DNA of 64,000 nucleotides from Lawsonibacter faecis (GCF_014287675.1 NZ_JACOPQ010000015.1:43174-107173), one strand, 5' to 3'. Positions 40,680 to 49,581 are shown, counted from the first letter of the stretch. The notes: generated by a model not told the origin, from the sequence alone. Numbers and translations are program-made.

Positions 40680-42521
40680 TCAATAAGCTGCGGGCACTTC
40701 CATCCAGAACCGCACCCCGCCCGGCAGATTCTCCGCGCCGCAGCGCCCGCCGTGGAGGTTCGCCATCCCCCGGACAATGGCGAGGCCCAGACCCGCGCCG
40801 CCGCTGTCCCGGCTGCGGGCAGAGTCGCCCCGGTAGAAGGTCTCGAAGAGCCGGGGAAGTTCGGCGGCGGGGATGTTCTCTCCGTCGTTCTCCACCGCGA
40901 TGCGGGCCCAGCCCCCCGGCCCGGTGAGCTTCACCCGCACCTCGCCGCCGGGGGAACAGTAGCGCAGGGCGTTGGAGGCGTAGTTGGCCACGGCCCGTTC
41001 CAGCTTCTCACAGTCCCCCCGGACCCGCACCGCCGCCAAATCCAGGCTCAGTCGGCAGCCCTTCTCCGCCAGGGGCCGCTCCAGCCGGGCGAAGATCCGG
41101 CGGACCAGCTCCTCCAGGTCCACATCCTCCGGCCTGAGCGTCTCCGCCCCCGCCTCCAGGCGGGAGAGGTCCAGCAGCTCCCTGACCAGGGCGTCCATGC
41201 GGTCGGACTCCTCCATGATGACGGCGAGGTAGTGCTCCCGCTTGGCTGGGTCGATATCCTCCAGAAGAGCCTCGGCATGGGAGCGGAGGACGGCCAGAGG
41301 GGTCTTCAGCTCGTGGGCCACCGCCCGGGTGAGGTCCTGCTCCCGCCGGAGGTCCGCCTCCAGCTTTCCCTGGGCCGCGTTAAAGGCGGCGGCCAGGGAG
41401 TTTACCTCCTGGATCGGTCCGTCCTCAGTACAGGGAAAAGACCCGTCCGCCGCGTCCTGGCTCAGACGCTCCAGTGGGCGGGACAGCTTTCTGGACGTAT
41501 ACCCCGACAGAATGAGGAGCACCAAAGCGGCCAGCATCAATGTGGAGAGGTAGGTCCAGCGGAGCTGGTACATGGCTGCGAGACGGAAGCTGCAGCTCCG
41601 GGCCACCTGGTAGCCGTAGCCATTTCCGTAAGTTCCGCCGCTGAATCTCCCGCCCTCATTCAGTACGGCTCGCCTCTCTCCGGCCTGCTCCCGGGCCAGA
41701 ATGGCCTGGGCCTCCCGGAAGTTTGCCAGGCGGCGCTCCATATCGACTTGTCCGTCCCCATTGCTCCCCCAGTCGGGCAGCAGGACGCTGGACAGCCTCA
41801 TAAAGGCCAGCTCCACGGTAACCGGGGTCTCCCCCCGGGCCGCGGTCTCCACCACGGTCTCCACACCGCCGTCCGGGTGGACCAGCTCGATGCGCTGCAC
41901 CCGCAGGCTGCAGCCGCCCTCATCGAATCCGGTCACCCGGGCCACGGTTCCGTCCCCGGGGTAGTTTTCATCGCCGGTTGGATAGACGTCAAAGCTCCAA
42001 CTATGCGTCCGATTGGCCACAATCCACCGGGCCAGGGCCAATTGCCCAGCGTCGTCCAGGCCGCTGTCCAGCTCCAGGTGCCAACGCTGGCCAACGTCGA
42101 TGCCGTCCTCGTGGCCGTAGCCATAGGCGAGCTGGCTGTGGGCCAGCTCCGCCCCGGTCTCCGCATCGATAATCGCCAGTGCCATGCCTCCCTCCAGGCC
42201 TTCGGGATTCGTCAGCCCCAGCGACATACCGCTCAGGTTATAGCTTAGAATGGCCCCGGCCTGCTCCTGCCGGTCCTCGACAATGTTGCGGCGGTAGATC
42301 TCCACCTGTTCCCTCAGCTCGCTGCGGATATCCCGGCCCAAACTGTCCGCCTCGTTCTCCAGTCGATTGGAGGTCTCCACCCTCAGGCCGATCATAATGA
42401 ACCCCCAGAGAAACAGCACCGTTCCCGCCATGGAGAGCGCTATCTGCCAGCGCAGCTTTCGGGGTCGTCTCACCAATGCGACCGCCCGCTGCCAACCCGA
42501 TTCCAGAGGCGTTCCTCTCAT
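40680..42521 (-). CDS. Sensor histidine kinase, large extracytoplasmic domain
   Basis: A 613-residue kinase. Helices near residues 29-48 and 325-345 bracket a sensing domain of about 275 residues; then HAMP, HisKA with the phospho-His in AVAHELKTPLAVLRSHAE, and HATPase_c with NYASNALRYC (N box), DSGGAGLGLAIV (G box). Partner of the OmpR-type regulator whose stop is 4 bp upstream, so both are coupled. GAGGGG lies 8 bp before the ATG. The signal is unknown; the extracytoplasmic region shows no named fold to me. Confidence 0.9.
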   Translation of the reverse strand: MRGTPLESGWQRAVALVRRPRKLRWQIALSMAGTVLFLWGFIMIGLRVETSNRLENEADSLGRDIRSELREQVEIYRRNIVEDRQEQAGAILSYNLSGMSLGLTNPEGLEGGMALAIIDAETGAELAHSQLAYGYGHEDGIDVGQRWHLELDSGLDDAGQLALARWIVANRTHSWSFDVYPTGDENYPGDGTVARVTGFDEGGCSLRVQRIELVHPDGGVETVVETAARGETPVTVELAFMRLSSVLLPDWGSNGDGQVDMERRLANFREAQAILAREQAGERRAVLNEGGRFSGGTYGNGYGYQVARSCSFRLAAMYQLRWTYLSTLMLAALVLLILSGYTSRKLSRPLERLSQDAADGSFPCTEDGPIQEVNSLAAAFNAAQGKLEADLRREQDLTRAVAHELKTPLAVLRSHAEALLEDIDPAKREHYLAVIMEESDRMDALVRELLDLSRLEAGAETLRPEDVDLEELVRRIFARLERPLAEKGCRLSLDLAAVRVRGDCEKLERAVANYASNALRYCSPGGEVRVKLTGPGGWARIAVENDGENIPAAELPRLFETFYRGDSARSRDSGGAGLGLAIVRGMANLHGGRCGAENLPGGVRFWMEVPAAY

Positions 42522-42525
42522 CTTC

Positions 42526-43203
42526 TCACCCCTCCTCCGTCAGCTTGTAGCCCGCCTTGATCACCGTCTTGATCTGCCCCCCGGCCCCGCCCAGGCTGGC
42601 GCGGAGATTCTTCACCTGCACGTCCACCGCCCGCTCGTCTCCCTCGAAGTCAATGCCCCAGACCTTGTCCAGCAGCTGGGCACGGGAGAGCACCCGGCCC
42701 TTGTTGCGCAGGAGGCAGGCGAGCAAATCATATTCCCGCGGGGATAATTGAACCTCTTGATGACCAATTGTACAGCTTCTGCGGCTCAAATCCAGCCGAA
42801 TCGCCCCGCAGGCCAGGGTCTCCCCCGCCTCGGGGCCGCCCCTGGCCCGGCGGATAAGAGCGGTGGTCTTGGCGTAGAGCACCGCCAGGGAGAAAGGCTT
42901 GGTGACATAGTCGTCCGCCCCCAGCTCGTACCCCCTGAGGGCGTTTTCCTCCCCGTAGAGGGCGGTGAGAAAAATGATGGGCACGCCGCTGCGCCGCCGC
43001 ACCGCCGCGCACACCCCGAAGCCGTCCAGTCCGGGCATCATCACGTCCAGCACAATCGCGTCGTAGTCGTGGTCCCGCAGCAAATCGAGGGCCTCGCCGC
43101 CGCAGCGGGCCACATCGCATACAGCCCCCTTGGAGACGAAGTAGTCCCGGACGATTTCGCGCATGCTCCGCTCGTCCTCTACAATTAAAATGCAGTCCGC
43201 CAT
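42526..43203 (-). CDS. OmpR/PhoB-family response regulator
   Basis: A 225-residue regulator with receiver domain (Asp53 in DAIVLDVMMPGLDG, Lys in YVTKPFS) and C-terminal winged helix (LSPREYDLLACLLRNKGRVL, VDVQVKNLRASL). First gene of the operon with the sensor kinase. Two exact 11-bp direct repeats overlap the -35 region of its promoter, the usual binding layout for dimers of this family, so autoregulation is likely. Confidence 0.93.
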   Translation of the reverse strand: MADCILIVEDERSMREIVRDYFVSKGAVCDVARCGGEALDLLRDHDYDAIVLDVMMPGLDGFGVCAAVRRRSGVPIIFLTALYGEENALRGYELGADDYVTKPFSLAVLYAKTTALIRRARGGPEAGETLACGAIRLDLSRRSCTIGHQEVQLSPREYDLLACLLRNKGRVLSRAQLLDKVWGIDFEGDERAVDVQVKNLRASLGGAGGQIKTVIKAGYKLTEEG

Positions 43204-43228
43204 AGCCGTTCCCTCCTTCTGCCGATAT

Positions 43229-43261
43229 ATTATAACACGGATGTGTCGGGGATGTGTCGGG
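43229..43261 (-). promoter_or_regulatory. Promoter with tandem 11-bp operator repeats
   Basis: Minus strand: CCCGACACATC repeated twice head to tail (43240-43250 and 43251-43261), then TGTTATAAT as extended -10 (TATAAT at 43229-43234). The place of the -35 is taken by the repeats, so the promoter should need an activator, probably the response regulator it drives. Confidence 0.65.
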
Positions 43262-43305
43262 ACGGGGCGCCGCCTAATCCTGGGTCGCCCTCTGCGGATA
43301 CGATT

Positions 43306-43339
43306 AAAGCGCCCGGAACAGTTTTGTTCCGGGCGCTTT
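43306..43339. terminator. Terminator between TPM gene and two-component operon
   Basis: AAAGCGCCCGGAACA (43306-43320) and TGTTCCGGGCGCTTT (43325-43339), 15 bp perfect with a 4-nt loop, 12 bp past the TPM stop. Confidence 0.82.
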
Positions 43340-43350
43340 TGGTATTTGGA

Positions 43351-44571
43351 TTATCTGCGGCCGCCGAAGCCGCCGCCCCGGGAACCGCCGCCGAAGCCGC
43401 CGCCCCGGCTGCCGCCCCCGCCGAAGGAGCCGCCCCCGCCGAAGGAGCCGCCCCCGCCGAAGGAGCCGCCCCCGCCGAAGGAGCCGCCCCCGCGGGAGCC
43501 TCCGCCAAAGCCGCCGGAGGGCCGGGAACCGCCGCCGGAGGGTCGGGAACCGCCGCCGGAGGGTCGGGAACCGCCGCCGAAGGTTCCGCTGCCGCCGAAG
43601 CCGCCCCGCGTACCGCCGCCGGTAGGCCGCCCGCCGAAGGTTCCGCCGCCCCGGGGGCCGCTGTTGCCCGCGCCGCCGAAGCCGCTGGAGGGCCTGGAAC
43701 CGCCGCCGCCGTGGGGCGGCCGGGGACCGGGCCCGGGGCCGTGGGGGCCCCTGGGCGGGGGCGGCTGGTGCCAGTGCCGGTGATACCAATGGGAGTGGGG
43801 TCCGTGCCAGAACAGGATGGGCCGGAACATAACCGGGGGTACGCCCACACCGTAGTACCGTGTGCGGTAGGCGTTGTACCGGGACCGGTCGATGGCGGAG
43901 AGAATAATGACCAGGAGGATCAGGAGGACCACGGCCCTGACAATCCATGTGGTAACGGAGTAGCCGTTGTAGTAATTTCCGTAGGAGTCGTCATAACCGG
44001 AGCTGTTGTCTACCCCGGCGTTGCCCAAATTAAAATTGCTGATATATACCTCGTTGAGGGAGGAGAAGAAGTCCAGGGCGCCCTTGTCAAACTTCCGGTT
44101 GTCAAAGGCGCTCTCAATCACGCCGCTCAGGTCGGAGATGACCCGGCTGGTCATGATGGTGGCGAAGTCGTCGCCGTAGTCCAGGTAGTACTGGTAGCCG
44201 TCGCCGTCCAGGGCGATGACCAGCACCGCGTCGCCCTCGCCCAGCCCCAGGTCATAGGCCTGGTTATAGGAGATATCCGTGATGTCCTGTCCGTCCAGGC
44301 CGTTCACCGTCACGACGGACACCACGCTCACGTAGCGGTAATCCCAGTTGGCGTTATAGATGCCGATGCTCTTCTCGGTGGAGGCGGAGAGGATGTCCGC
44401 CTGATCCCATACCAGGTTGGCGTAGGTGCTGGTGTCCAGGGAGGTATCCAGCTCCCCGGACTGCCCCTTGGCGCTGGCCTGGGGCATCCTCCACCAGCCG
44501 ATGGCAATGGCGGCCGCAATGGCGACAAGCATCACCATGACGGCTACGCCCTGTTTCTTCAATACTTTCAT
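43351..44571 (-). CDS. TPM-domain membrane protein with glycine-rich tail
   Basis: A 406-residue protein. Signal anchor at residues 9-27, TPM (phosphatase-like) extracytoplasmic domain about 45-190 (VWDQADILSAS, LGEGDAVLVIALDG), a second membrane helix about 208-230, a His/Trp-rich stretch HGPHSHWYHRHWH, and then 140 residues of glycine-rich repeats: GGGSRPS units followed by GGGGSF units. Such tails are common in TPM proteins but this one is long and made of near-exact DNA repeats. AAGGAG precedes the ATG. It lies downstream of xpaC and telA and is probably a stress-linked membrane protein. Confidence 0.82.
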   Translation of the reverse strand: MKVLKKQGVAVMVMLVAIAAAIAIGWWRMPQASAKGQSGELDTSLDTSTYANLVWDQADILSASTEKSIGIYNANWDYRYVSVVSVVTVNGLDGQDITDISYNQAYDLGLGEGDAVLVIALDGDGYQYYLDYGDDFATIMTSRVISDLSGVIESAFDNRKFDKGALDFFSSLNEVYISNFNLGNAGVDNSSGYDDSYGNYYNGYSVTTWIVRAVVLLILLVIILSAIDRSRYNAYRTRYYGVGVPPVMFRPILFWHGPHSHWYHRHWHQPPPPRGPHGPGPGPRPPHGGGGSRPSSGFGGAGNSGPRGGGTFGGRPTGGGTRGGFGGSGTFGGGSRPSGGGSRPSGGGSRPSGGFGGGSRGGGSFGGGGSFGGGGSFGGGGSFGGGGSRGGGFGGGSRGGGFGGRR

Positions 44572-44631
44572 AGGCGCTCCTTACTTGTATGGCTTGGTGG
44601 GTGCAGACAGATCGGCGCGATGGCGCCTGGC

Positions 44632-45297
44632 CAGCGCCCCAAAATGCTTTGGCATTTCGGGGTCCCCCTGATATTTTATCTGCCTGGGCGGAATGAATCC
44701 GCCCGGCATCAAGGTTTCGGCCCTGCGGGGGCGGGCCGAAACGCTTGGGACGCGCCGCCCGGCGCGGCGCCGGAGCCGGGCCAACCGGCCCCAAGCACTT
44801 TTTCAGCCTCTCAGCTCCAGCAGCTTCTGCTTCAGCTCGCCCTCGATGCGGCCCAGCGCCCCAAAATGCTTTGGCATTTCGGGGTCCCCCTGATTTTTTA
44901 TCTGCCCGGGCGGAATGAATCCGCCCGGCATCAAGGTTTCGGCCCTGCGGGGGCGGGCCGAAACGCTTGGGACGCGCCGCCCGGCGCGGCGCCGGAGCCG
45001 GGCCAACCGGCCCCAAGCACTTTTTCAGCCTCTCAGCTCCAGCAGCTTCTGCTTCAGCTCGCCCTCAATGCGGCCCAGCGCCCCAAAATGCTTTGGCATT
45101 TCGGGGTCCCCCTGATATTTTATCTGCCCGGGCGGAATGAATCCGCCCGGCATCAAGGTTTCGGCCCTGCGGGGGCGGGCCGAAACGCTTGGGACGCGCC
45201 GCCCGGCGCGGCGCCGGAGCCGGGCCAACCGGCCCCAAGCACTTTTTCAGCCTCTCAGCTCCAGCAGCTTCTGCTTCAGCTCGCCCTCGATGCGGCC
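44632..45297. repeat. 222-bp unit repeated three times (telA 3' end plus structured repeat)
   Basis: Units start at 44632, 44854 and 45076, each 222 bp with only a few base changes. Each contains the four-hairpin repeat (CCCCAAAATGC/GGCATTTCGGGG; CGGGCGGA/TCCGCCCG; GTTTCGGCCC/GGGCCGAAAC; CGCGCCG/CGGCGCG) and about 60 bp identical to the 3' end of telA, including its stop codon. The junctions all carry GCTGG, present both in telA and behind the last unit, which fits tandem duplication at 5-bp microhomology. Confidence 0.88.
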
Positions 45298-46473
45298 CAG
45301 CTCCAACTCGGCCTCCTTGCGCTTCTGGGCGCCCTCCTTCTGGATGTTCATGACCTCGTCCAGCGTCGCGATGAGCTGCTGGTTGGTGTGCTGGAGGGTC
45401 TCAATGTCCACGATGGAGCGCTCGGCCTCCTTGGCGGTCTCCACGGTGCCCATCCGCAGCATATCGGCGTTCTGCTGGAGGAGCTGGTTGGTCATGTTGG
45501 TCACCGCGCTCTGGGCGGCGGTGGCCTGGCGGGAATGCTCCAGCCCCAGGGCCAGGACCATCTGGCTCTTCCACAGGGGAATGGTGTTCACCAGGGACGA
45601 CTGGATTTTCTCCAGCATAAGGGTGTCGTTATTCTGGATCAGCCGGGTCTGGGGGCCCATCTGGATGGAGATCATGCGGGTGAGCTCCAGGTCGTGGAGC
45701 TTCTTCTCAAAGCGGTTGCAGAGGTTGGCCATGTCGTTGTACTTCTGGGCGTCCTCCTGGCTGCCGGAGGCGGCGGCCTTCTTGCGCAGCTCCTCCAGCT
45801 CGCCCTCGCGGACCTTGGCCAGCTTTTTCTTGCCGGCGATGATGTACATGGTCAGCTCTTTGTAGTACTTGGTGTTCAAATCGTACATCTGGTCCAGCAT
45901 GGCGATGTCCTTCATCAACGTCACCTGGTGCTGCTCCAGCATCTGGCATATCTTGTCCACATTGGTCTCGGCCTTGGTGTAGGCGACCTTCATCTCCTCC
46001 AGCTCGTTGCGCTTCTTCTGGAAGAAGCCAGCGATGCCCTTTTTCTCCTCCACGTTGAAGCCCTTGAGCTGAACCACCAGCGAGGAGAGGGTCTGGCCGA
46101 TCTCGCCCAGGTCCTTGGTGCGCACGCTGTTGAGGGTGCTCTCGGAGAAGGAGGCCACATTCTTCTGCGCGGCCGCACCATACTGGAGCACCACGTTGGA
46201 GTCGGTAATGTCAATTTTCTCGGAGAAGTCGTTCACCATCTTGCGCTCAGCCTCGGTGAGCTGGCTCTCATCCAGCTGAATGGCCTTGGCCTCCTTCTCC
46301 TTCTGGGCGGCGGCGGTATCCTCCAGGGTGATGCCGCCCTCCAGGGTCAGGGTCGGGGCCTCAGGGGTCTTCAGGGCGGCCTCCGCCACGGCGGCCGCAG
46401 CGTCCAGATTGGCGTCGGAAGCTGCCGTGGGGTCCAGGGTCAGGGAGGGTGTCATTTCGGGCTTATCAGTCAT
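45247..46473 (-). CDS. telA: Toxic anion resistance protein TelA
   Basis: A 408-residue, mostly helical, coiled-coil TelA/KlaA family protein. After a low-complexity Ala/Thr N-terminus (1-60) the conserved body runs from about 65 to 385, with LVVQLKGFNVEEKKGIAGFF and NTIPLWKSQMVLALGLEHSR as family landmarks. Linked to tellurite and other toxic anion or cell-wall stress tolerance, mechanism unclear. xpaC lies upstream in the same direction. Its last 17 codons and stop are present again in two complete copies downstream as part of the 222-bp tandem repeat; the intact gene is the one ending at 45247. Confidence 0.9.
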   Translation of the reverse strand: MTDKPEMTPSLTLDPTAASDANLDAAAAVAEAALKTPEAPTLTLEGGITLEDTAAAQKEKEAKAIQLDESQLTEAERKMVNDFSEKIDITDSNVVLQYGAAAQKNVASFSESTLNSVRTKDLGEIGQTLSSLVVQLKGFNVEEKKGIAGFFQKKRNELEEMKVAYTKAETNVDKICQMLEQHQVTLMKDIAMLDQMYDLNTKYYKELTMYIIAGKKKLAKVREGELEELRKKAAASGSQEDAQKYNDMANLCNRFEKKLHDLELTRMISIQMGPQTRLIQNNDTLMLEKIQSSLVNTIPLWKSQMVLALGLEHSRQATAAQSAVTNMTNQLLQQNADMLRMGTVETAKEAERSIVDIETLQHTNQQLIATLDEVMNIQKEGAQKRKEAELELGRIEGELKQKLLELRG

Positions 46474-46530
46474 GATAGATACATCCTTTCAACGAATCCA
46501 TTTCTTTATCCCAATAAAAAAGTAAAAATG

Positions 46531-46576
46531 AAAAAGTAAAAAGCTGTGGTATCGCCGTCTTTTTACCTTACTTTTT
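46531..46576. repeat. A-rich inverted arms between xpaC and telA
   Basis: AAAAAGTAAAAAGCTG faces CTTTTTACCTTACTTTTT. The left arm shares AAAAAGTAAAAAGCTG exactly with the arm ending at 22024, so it is a second copy of the same small element. It also could act as a hairpin after xpaC. Confidence 0.45.
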
Positions 46577-46590
46577 CCCTTTTCTCTTCA

Positions 46591-47295
46591 TTATAGGCCC
46601 CCGGCCCGCATTCCGCCGCTCAGCCCCTCCTGGGCCAGAAGATTCTCCATAACGGTGATGTCGGTGGAGATGTCCATCGCCACGTCGCCGAAGAGGGCGT
46701 CCAGCTGTTTGTCAAAAGCGGCCACCACCGTGTCCATCATGGTCTCGATCTTGCCCATGGTGCCGTCGATATTGGTGCCGGAGACCCCCGCGGCGTCCAT
46801 GCGGTCGTAGGCGTTGAGAAGCTTGAGGGTGGTGGGCAGGTAGTAGTTCAAAAAGCGGCTGATTTGGGAGCGCTTCTGGGGGTTCTCCACCACATGCTGG
46901 ATAATTTTCGCCGTGGTGTCCTCCAGGTGGTCAATTTGGGCGGAGATCTTCTCGTCCTCAATGGCCTCGTTCAGGCGGCGCATCTCGGAGAGGGCCAGGT
47001 CCTTCTGCTCCACCAGTTTGTCCAGCTCGCTGTCGCCGGTGGTCTTCTTCTCCGGCTTGGGCGCGCCCGGTTCCTCGGCCTTGGCCTCCGGCCGGGGGGC
47101 GCCGGGCTCCGGGTCCGGGGTCTGGTAGGCCTTGTTGGGCCAGATTGCCTTGCCCAGGACAAAGACAATCGCGGAGGCCACGCCGGCCAGGACATAGTGC
47201 AACGGCCGGTACAGGGGCAGCAGCAGAGCCCACCCAAGCCAAAGGGCGGCCACAAGGTAAAACGGAGCCACTGATTTTTTTACCATTTTCGCCAT
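46591..47295 (-). CDS. xpaC: XpaC-like protein (5-bromo-4-chloroindolyl phosphate hydrolysis family)
   Basis: A 234-residue protein with two N-terminal membrane helices (about 8-25 and 30-48), a Pro/Glu-rich linker (55-85), and a helical cytosolic domain typical of XpaC (ISRFLNYYLPTTLKLLNAYD). XpaC and TelA are neighbours in many Firmicutes, as here, and are thought to work together in envelope or toxic anion stress. GGAGG precedes the ATG at 47295. Named for an old phosphatase phenotype; true activity not known. Confidence 0.88.
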   Translation of the reverse strand: MAKMVKKSVAPFYLVAALWLGWALLLPLYRPLHYVLAGVASAIVFVLGKAIWPNKAYQTPDPEPGAPRPEAKAEEPGAPKPEKKTTGDSELDKLVEQKDLALSEMRRLNEAIEDEKISAQIDHLEDTTAKIIQHVVENPQKRSQISRFLNYYLPTTLKLLNAYDRMDAAGVSGTNIDGTMGKIETMMDTVVAAFDKQLDALFGDVAMDISTDITVMENLLAQEGLSGGMRAGGL

Positions 47296-47333
47296 GGTTA
47301 TTTCCTCCAAATGCTGTAAACCGATACAGTGTT

Positions 47334-47363
47334 ATTGTACTGCCCAGGGGCCTTAAGTGTCAA
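47334..47363 (-). promoter_or_regulatory. Promoter of xpaC-telA
   Basis: Consensus TTGACA (47358-47363) and TACAAT (47334-47339) with 18-bp spacer on the minus strand. Confidence 0.75.
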
Positions 47364-47370
47364 GAACACG

Positions 47371-47399
47371 TTGACTTTACACCGCAAATTCATTAGAAT
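47371..47399 (+). promoter_or_regulatory. Promoter of the threonine ammonia-lyase gene
   Basis: TTGACT (47371-47376), 17-bp spacer, TAGAAT (47394-47399). The -35 lies 7 bp from the divergent xpaC -35. Confidence 0.75.
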
Positions 47400-47430
47400 A
47401 AAGAGAACGTGAGAAAGGAAGTCCTGCCGA

Positions 47431-48651
47431 ATGATGACACTGGAAGATTTTAAGGCCGCCCGCAGCGTCCTGGCGGGGGTCATCAACAACACCGAGCTTG
47501 TCTATTCCGCCGCCTTTTCCAAGGCCACCGGAAACAATGTATACATCAAACCGGAAAATATGCAAGTAACAGGGGCCTACAAAATCCGCGGCGCGTACTA
47601 TAAGATCAGCACCCTCACTGAAGAGGAGAAGTCCAAGGGACTGGTGACCGCCTCCGCGGGCAACCACGCTCAGGGCGTGGCCTACGCGGCCCAGGCGGCC
47701 GGCGTGGAGGCCACCATCGTAATGCCCACCACCACTCCCCTGGTGAAGGTCAACAACACCAAGGATCTGGGCGCCAGGGTGGTGCTTCACGGCGAGACCT
47801 TTGACGACGCGGCGGACAAGGCTGCGGAGCTTGTCCGGGAGCAGGGCCTGACCTACATCCCGCCCTTCAACGATCTGGCCGTCGCCACCGGCCAGGGCAC
47901 CATTGCATACGAGATTTTCCAGTCCCTGCCCGACGTGGACGTGATTCTGGTCCCCATCGGCGGCGGCGGGCTGGCGGCGGGCGTGTCCACTCTGGCCAAG
48001 CTCCTCAATCCGGGGGTGAAGGTCATCGGCGTGGAGCCTGTGGGCGCGGCCTCCATGAAGGCCTGCCTGGAGGCGGGGCACATCGTCAGCCTGGACAGGG
48101 TGGAGACCATTGCCGACGGCGTGGCGGTCAAGACCCCCGGTGAGCTCATTTTCCCCTACATTCAGCAGAATATCGATGAGATCATCACCATTGACGACAC
48201 CGAGCTGGTGGACGCCTTCCTGGACATGATGGAAAAGCACAAGATGATCGTGGAGAACGCGGGTCTGCTGCCCATGGCCGCCCTGAGCCATCTGGACTGC
48301 AAGGGAAAGAACGTGGTGAGCGTCCTCTCCGGCGGCAACATGGACGTCATCACCGTGGCAAGCCTTGTCCAGCACGGGCTTATCAACCGCGGGCGGGTGT
48401 TCACCTTCTCCGTGCAGCTCCCCGACCGCCCCGGCGAGCTGCTGCGGGTGGCCAAGATCGTCTCCAAGGAGAACGGCAACATCATCAAGCTGGAGCACAA
48501 CCAGTTTGTCAACATCAACCGCCAAAGCGGCGTGGAGCTGCGGGTCACACTGGAGGCCTTCGGCCACAGCCACAAGCGCTCCATTCTGGAGGCCATGCGG
48601 AAGGCGGGCTACGACGCGAGAGAGGCCAACACCGGGGATTTCTATGATTAA
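47431..48651 (+). CDS. ilvA: Threonine ammonia-lyase (TdcB/short IlvA type)
   Basis: A 406-residue PLP enzyme that deaminates threonine (and serine) to 2-oxobutyrate. PLP lysine is Lys51 in TGAYKIRGAYYK; SAGNHAQGVAYAAQ and the phosphate loop IGGGGLAAG follow; residues 330-406 form one ACT domain (FTFSVQLPDRPGELLRVAK). The single ACT places it in the catabolic/short class rather than the two-domain biosynthetic IlvA. AAAGGAAG lies 9 bp before the ATG. No ilv operon is nearby, so fermentation of threonine is likely. Confidence 0.93.
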   Translation: MMTLEDFKAARSVLAGVINNTELVYSAAFSKATGNNVYIKPENMQVTGAYKIRGAYYKISTLTEEEKSKGLVTASAGNHAQGVAYAAQAAGVEATIVMPTTTPLVKVNNTKDLGARVVLHGETFDDAADKAAELVREQGLTYIPPFNDLAVATGQGTIAYEIFQSLPDVDVILVPIGGGGLAAGVSTLAKLLNPGVKVIGVEPVGAASMKACLEAGHIVSLDRVETIADGVAVKTPGELIFPYIQQNIDEIITIDDTELVDAFLDMMEKHKMIVENAGLLPMAALSHLDCKGKNVVSVLSGGNMDVITVASLVQHGLINRGRVFTFSVQLPDRPGELLRVAKIVSKENGNIIKLEHNQFVNINRQSGVELRVTLEAFGHSHKRSILEAMRKAGYDAREANTGDFYD

Positions 48652-48699
48652 ACCCCCGCCCCCCTGCTCAGGGAGGCGGCGCGGCCCGATATACTCATT

Positions 48700-48731
48700 G
48701 CCGTCCGCCGGGCGCTTGCCCGGCGGACGGC
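48700..48731 (+). terminator. Hairpin after threonine ammonia-lyase
   Basis: GCCGTCCGCCGGGC and GCCCGGCGGACGGC, 14 bp perfect, 4-nt loop. No T-tract follows, so it may slow or protect rather than terminate. The remaining gap to rpe (to 48928) shows nothing else recognisable. Confidence 0.5.
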
Positions 48732-48928
48732 TATCTGAAAGCGGTTGTTCCCAGGTGCGGGTCCGTCGGGTCGTGGGAGTGTGCGGGGGGAGAGGCCTGA
48801 GCCGCACCGGAGCGATTCCGCTGATGCATCCTATGTGCGGGCCAGGCTGTCGGTGCGCTCACCGGTTGATTGGAATACGGGTATTGTACAGGAATTGTTT
48901 GAACTTCCGTTAAAGAGGAGATAAAAAG

Positions 48929-49576
48929 ATGATTAAAATCGCCCCTTCTCTGCTCTCGGCCGATTTTGCCAACCTCCAGCGGGACATCGAGGGCGTCCCC
49001 AATGCGGACTGGCTCCATGTGGACGTGATGGACGGGATGTTTGTGCCCAATATTTCCATCGGCGTGCCGGTGGTGAAGTCCCTGCGCAGGTGCACCGACA
49101 AGTTTCTGGACGTCCACCTGATGGTGGAGAAGCCGGGCCGTTACGTGGAGGCCTTCGCCAGGGCCGGGGCCGATTTGCTGTCCGTCCATCTGGAGGCCGA
49201 CATGCCCCCGGCCATCCACGCCGCCCTGGACCAGATGGAGGCCCTGGGTGTGAAGAAGGGCGTCGTCCTGCGGCCCATCACCGCCGCCGAGGCGGTGATC
49301 CCCTATCTGAAGCGGGGAATCGACCTGGTGCTGGTGATGACGGTGGAGCCCGGCTTCGGCGGGCAGGCCTTCATGACCGATCAATTGGAGAAAATCACGG
49401 CCATCCGCCGCTATATCGGCGCGTACTGTCCCGCCTGCGACCTGGAGGTGGATGGCGGCGTGGACCCTGAGACCGCCAAGCTGGTCATCGCCGCCGGGGC
49501 CAACGTGCTGGTGGCGGGCAGCGCCGTCTTCGGCAAGGCGGACCCCGCCGCAGCCGTGGACGCGCTCCGGAGCTGA
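48929..49576 (+). CDS. rpe: Ribulose-phosphate 3-epimerase
   Basis: A 215-residue TIM-barrel epimerase of the pentose phosphate pathway. It shows IAPSLLSADFANLQ, the metal site HVDVMDGMFVPN, VHLMVEKP, MTVEPGFGGQAFM and the phosphate site DGGVDPETAK. GAGGAG precedes the ATG by 8 bp. Standard length. The next small gene starts 5 bp after the stop. Confidence 0.96.
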   Translation: MIKIAPSLLSADFANLQRDIEGVPNADWLHVDVMDGMFVPNISIGVPVVKSLRRCTDKFLDVHLMVEKPGRYVEAFARAGADLLSVHLEADMPPAIHAALDQMEALGVKKGVVLRPITAAEAVIPYLKRGIDLVLVMTVEPGFGGQAFMTDQLEKITAIRRYIGAYCPACDLEVDGGVDPETAKLVIAAGANVLVAGSAVFGKADPAAAVDALRS

Positions 49577-49581
49577 GCGCC

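Noticed and set aside
44632..45297. Regular repeats considered as a CRISPR array
   Set aside because: The 222-bp period, identical intervening DNA and presence of telA coding sequence exclude repeat-spacer structure.
43243..46539. 1098-codon plus-strand open frame across the TPM, repeat and telA region
   Set aside because: It lies antisense to three well-supported genes and is kept open by high GC and the 222-bp repeats (222 is a multiple of three). No ribosome binding site or known domain.
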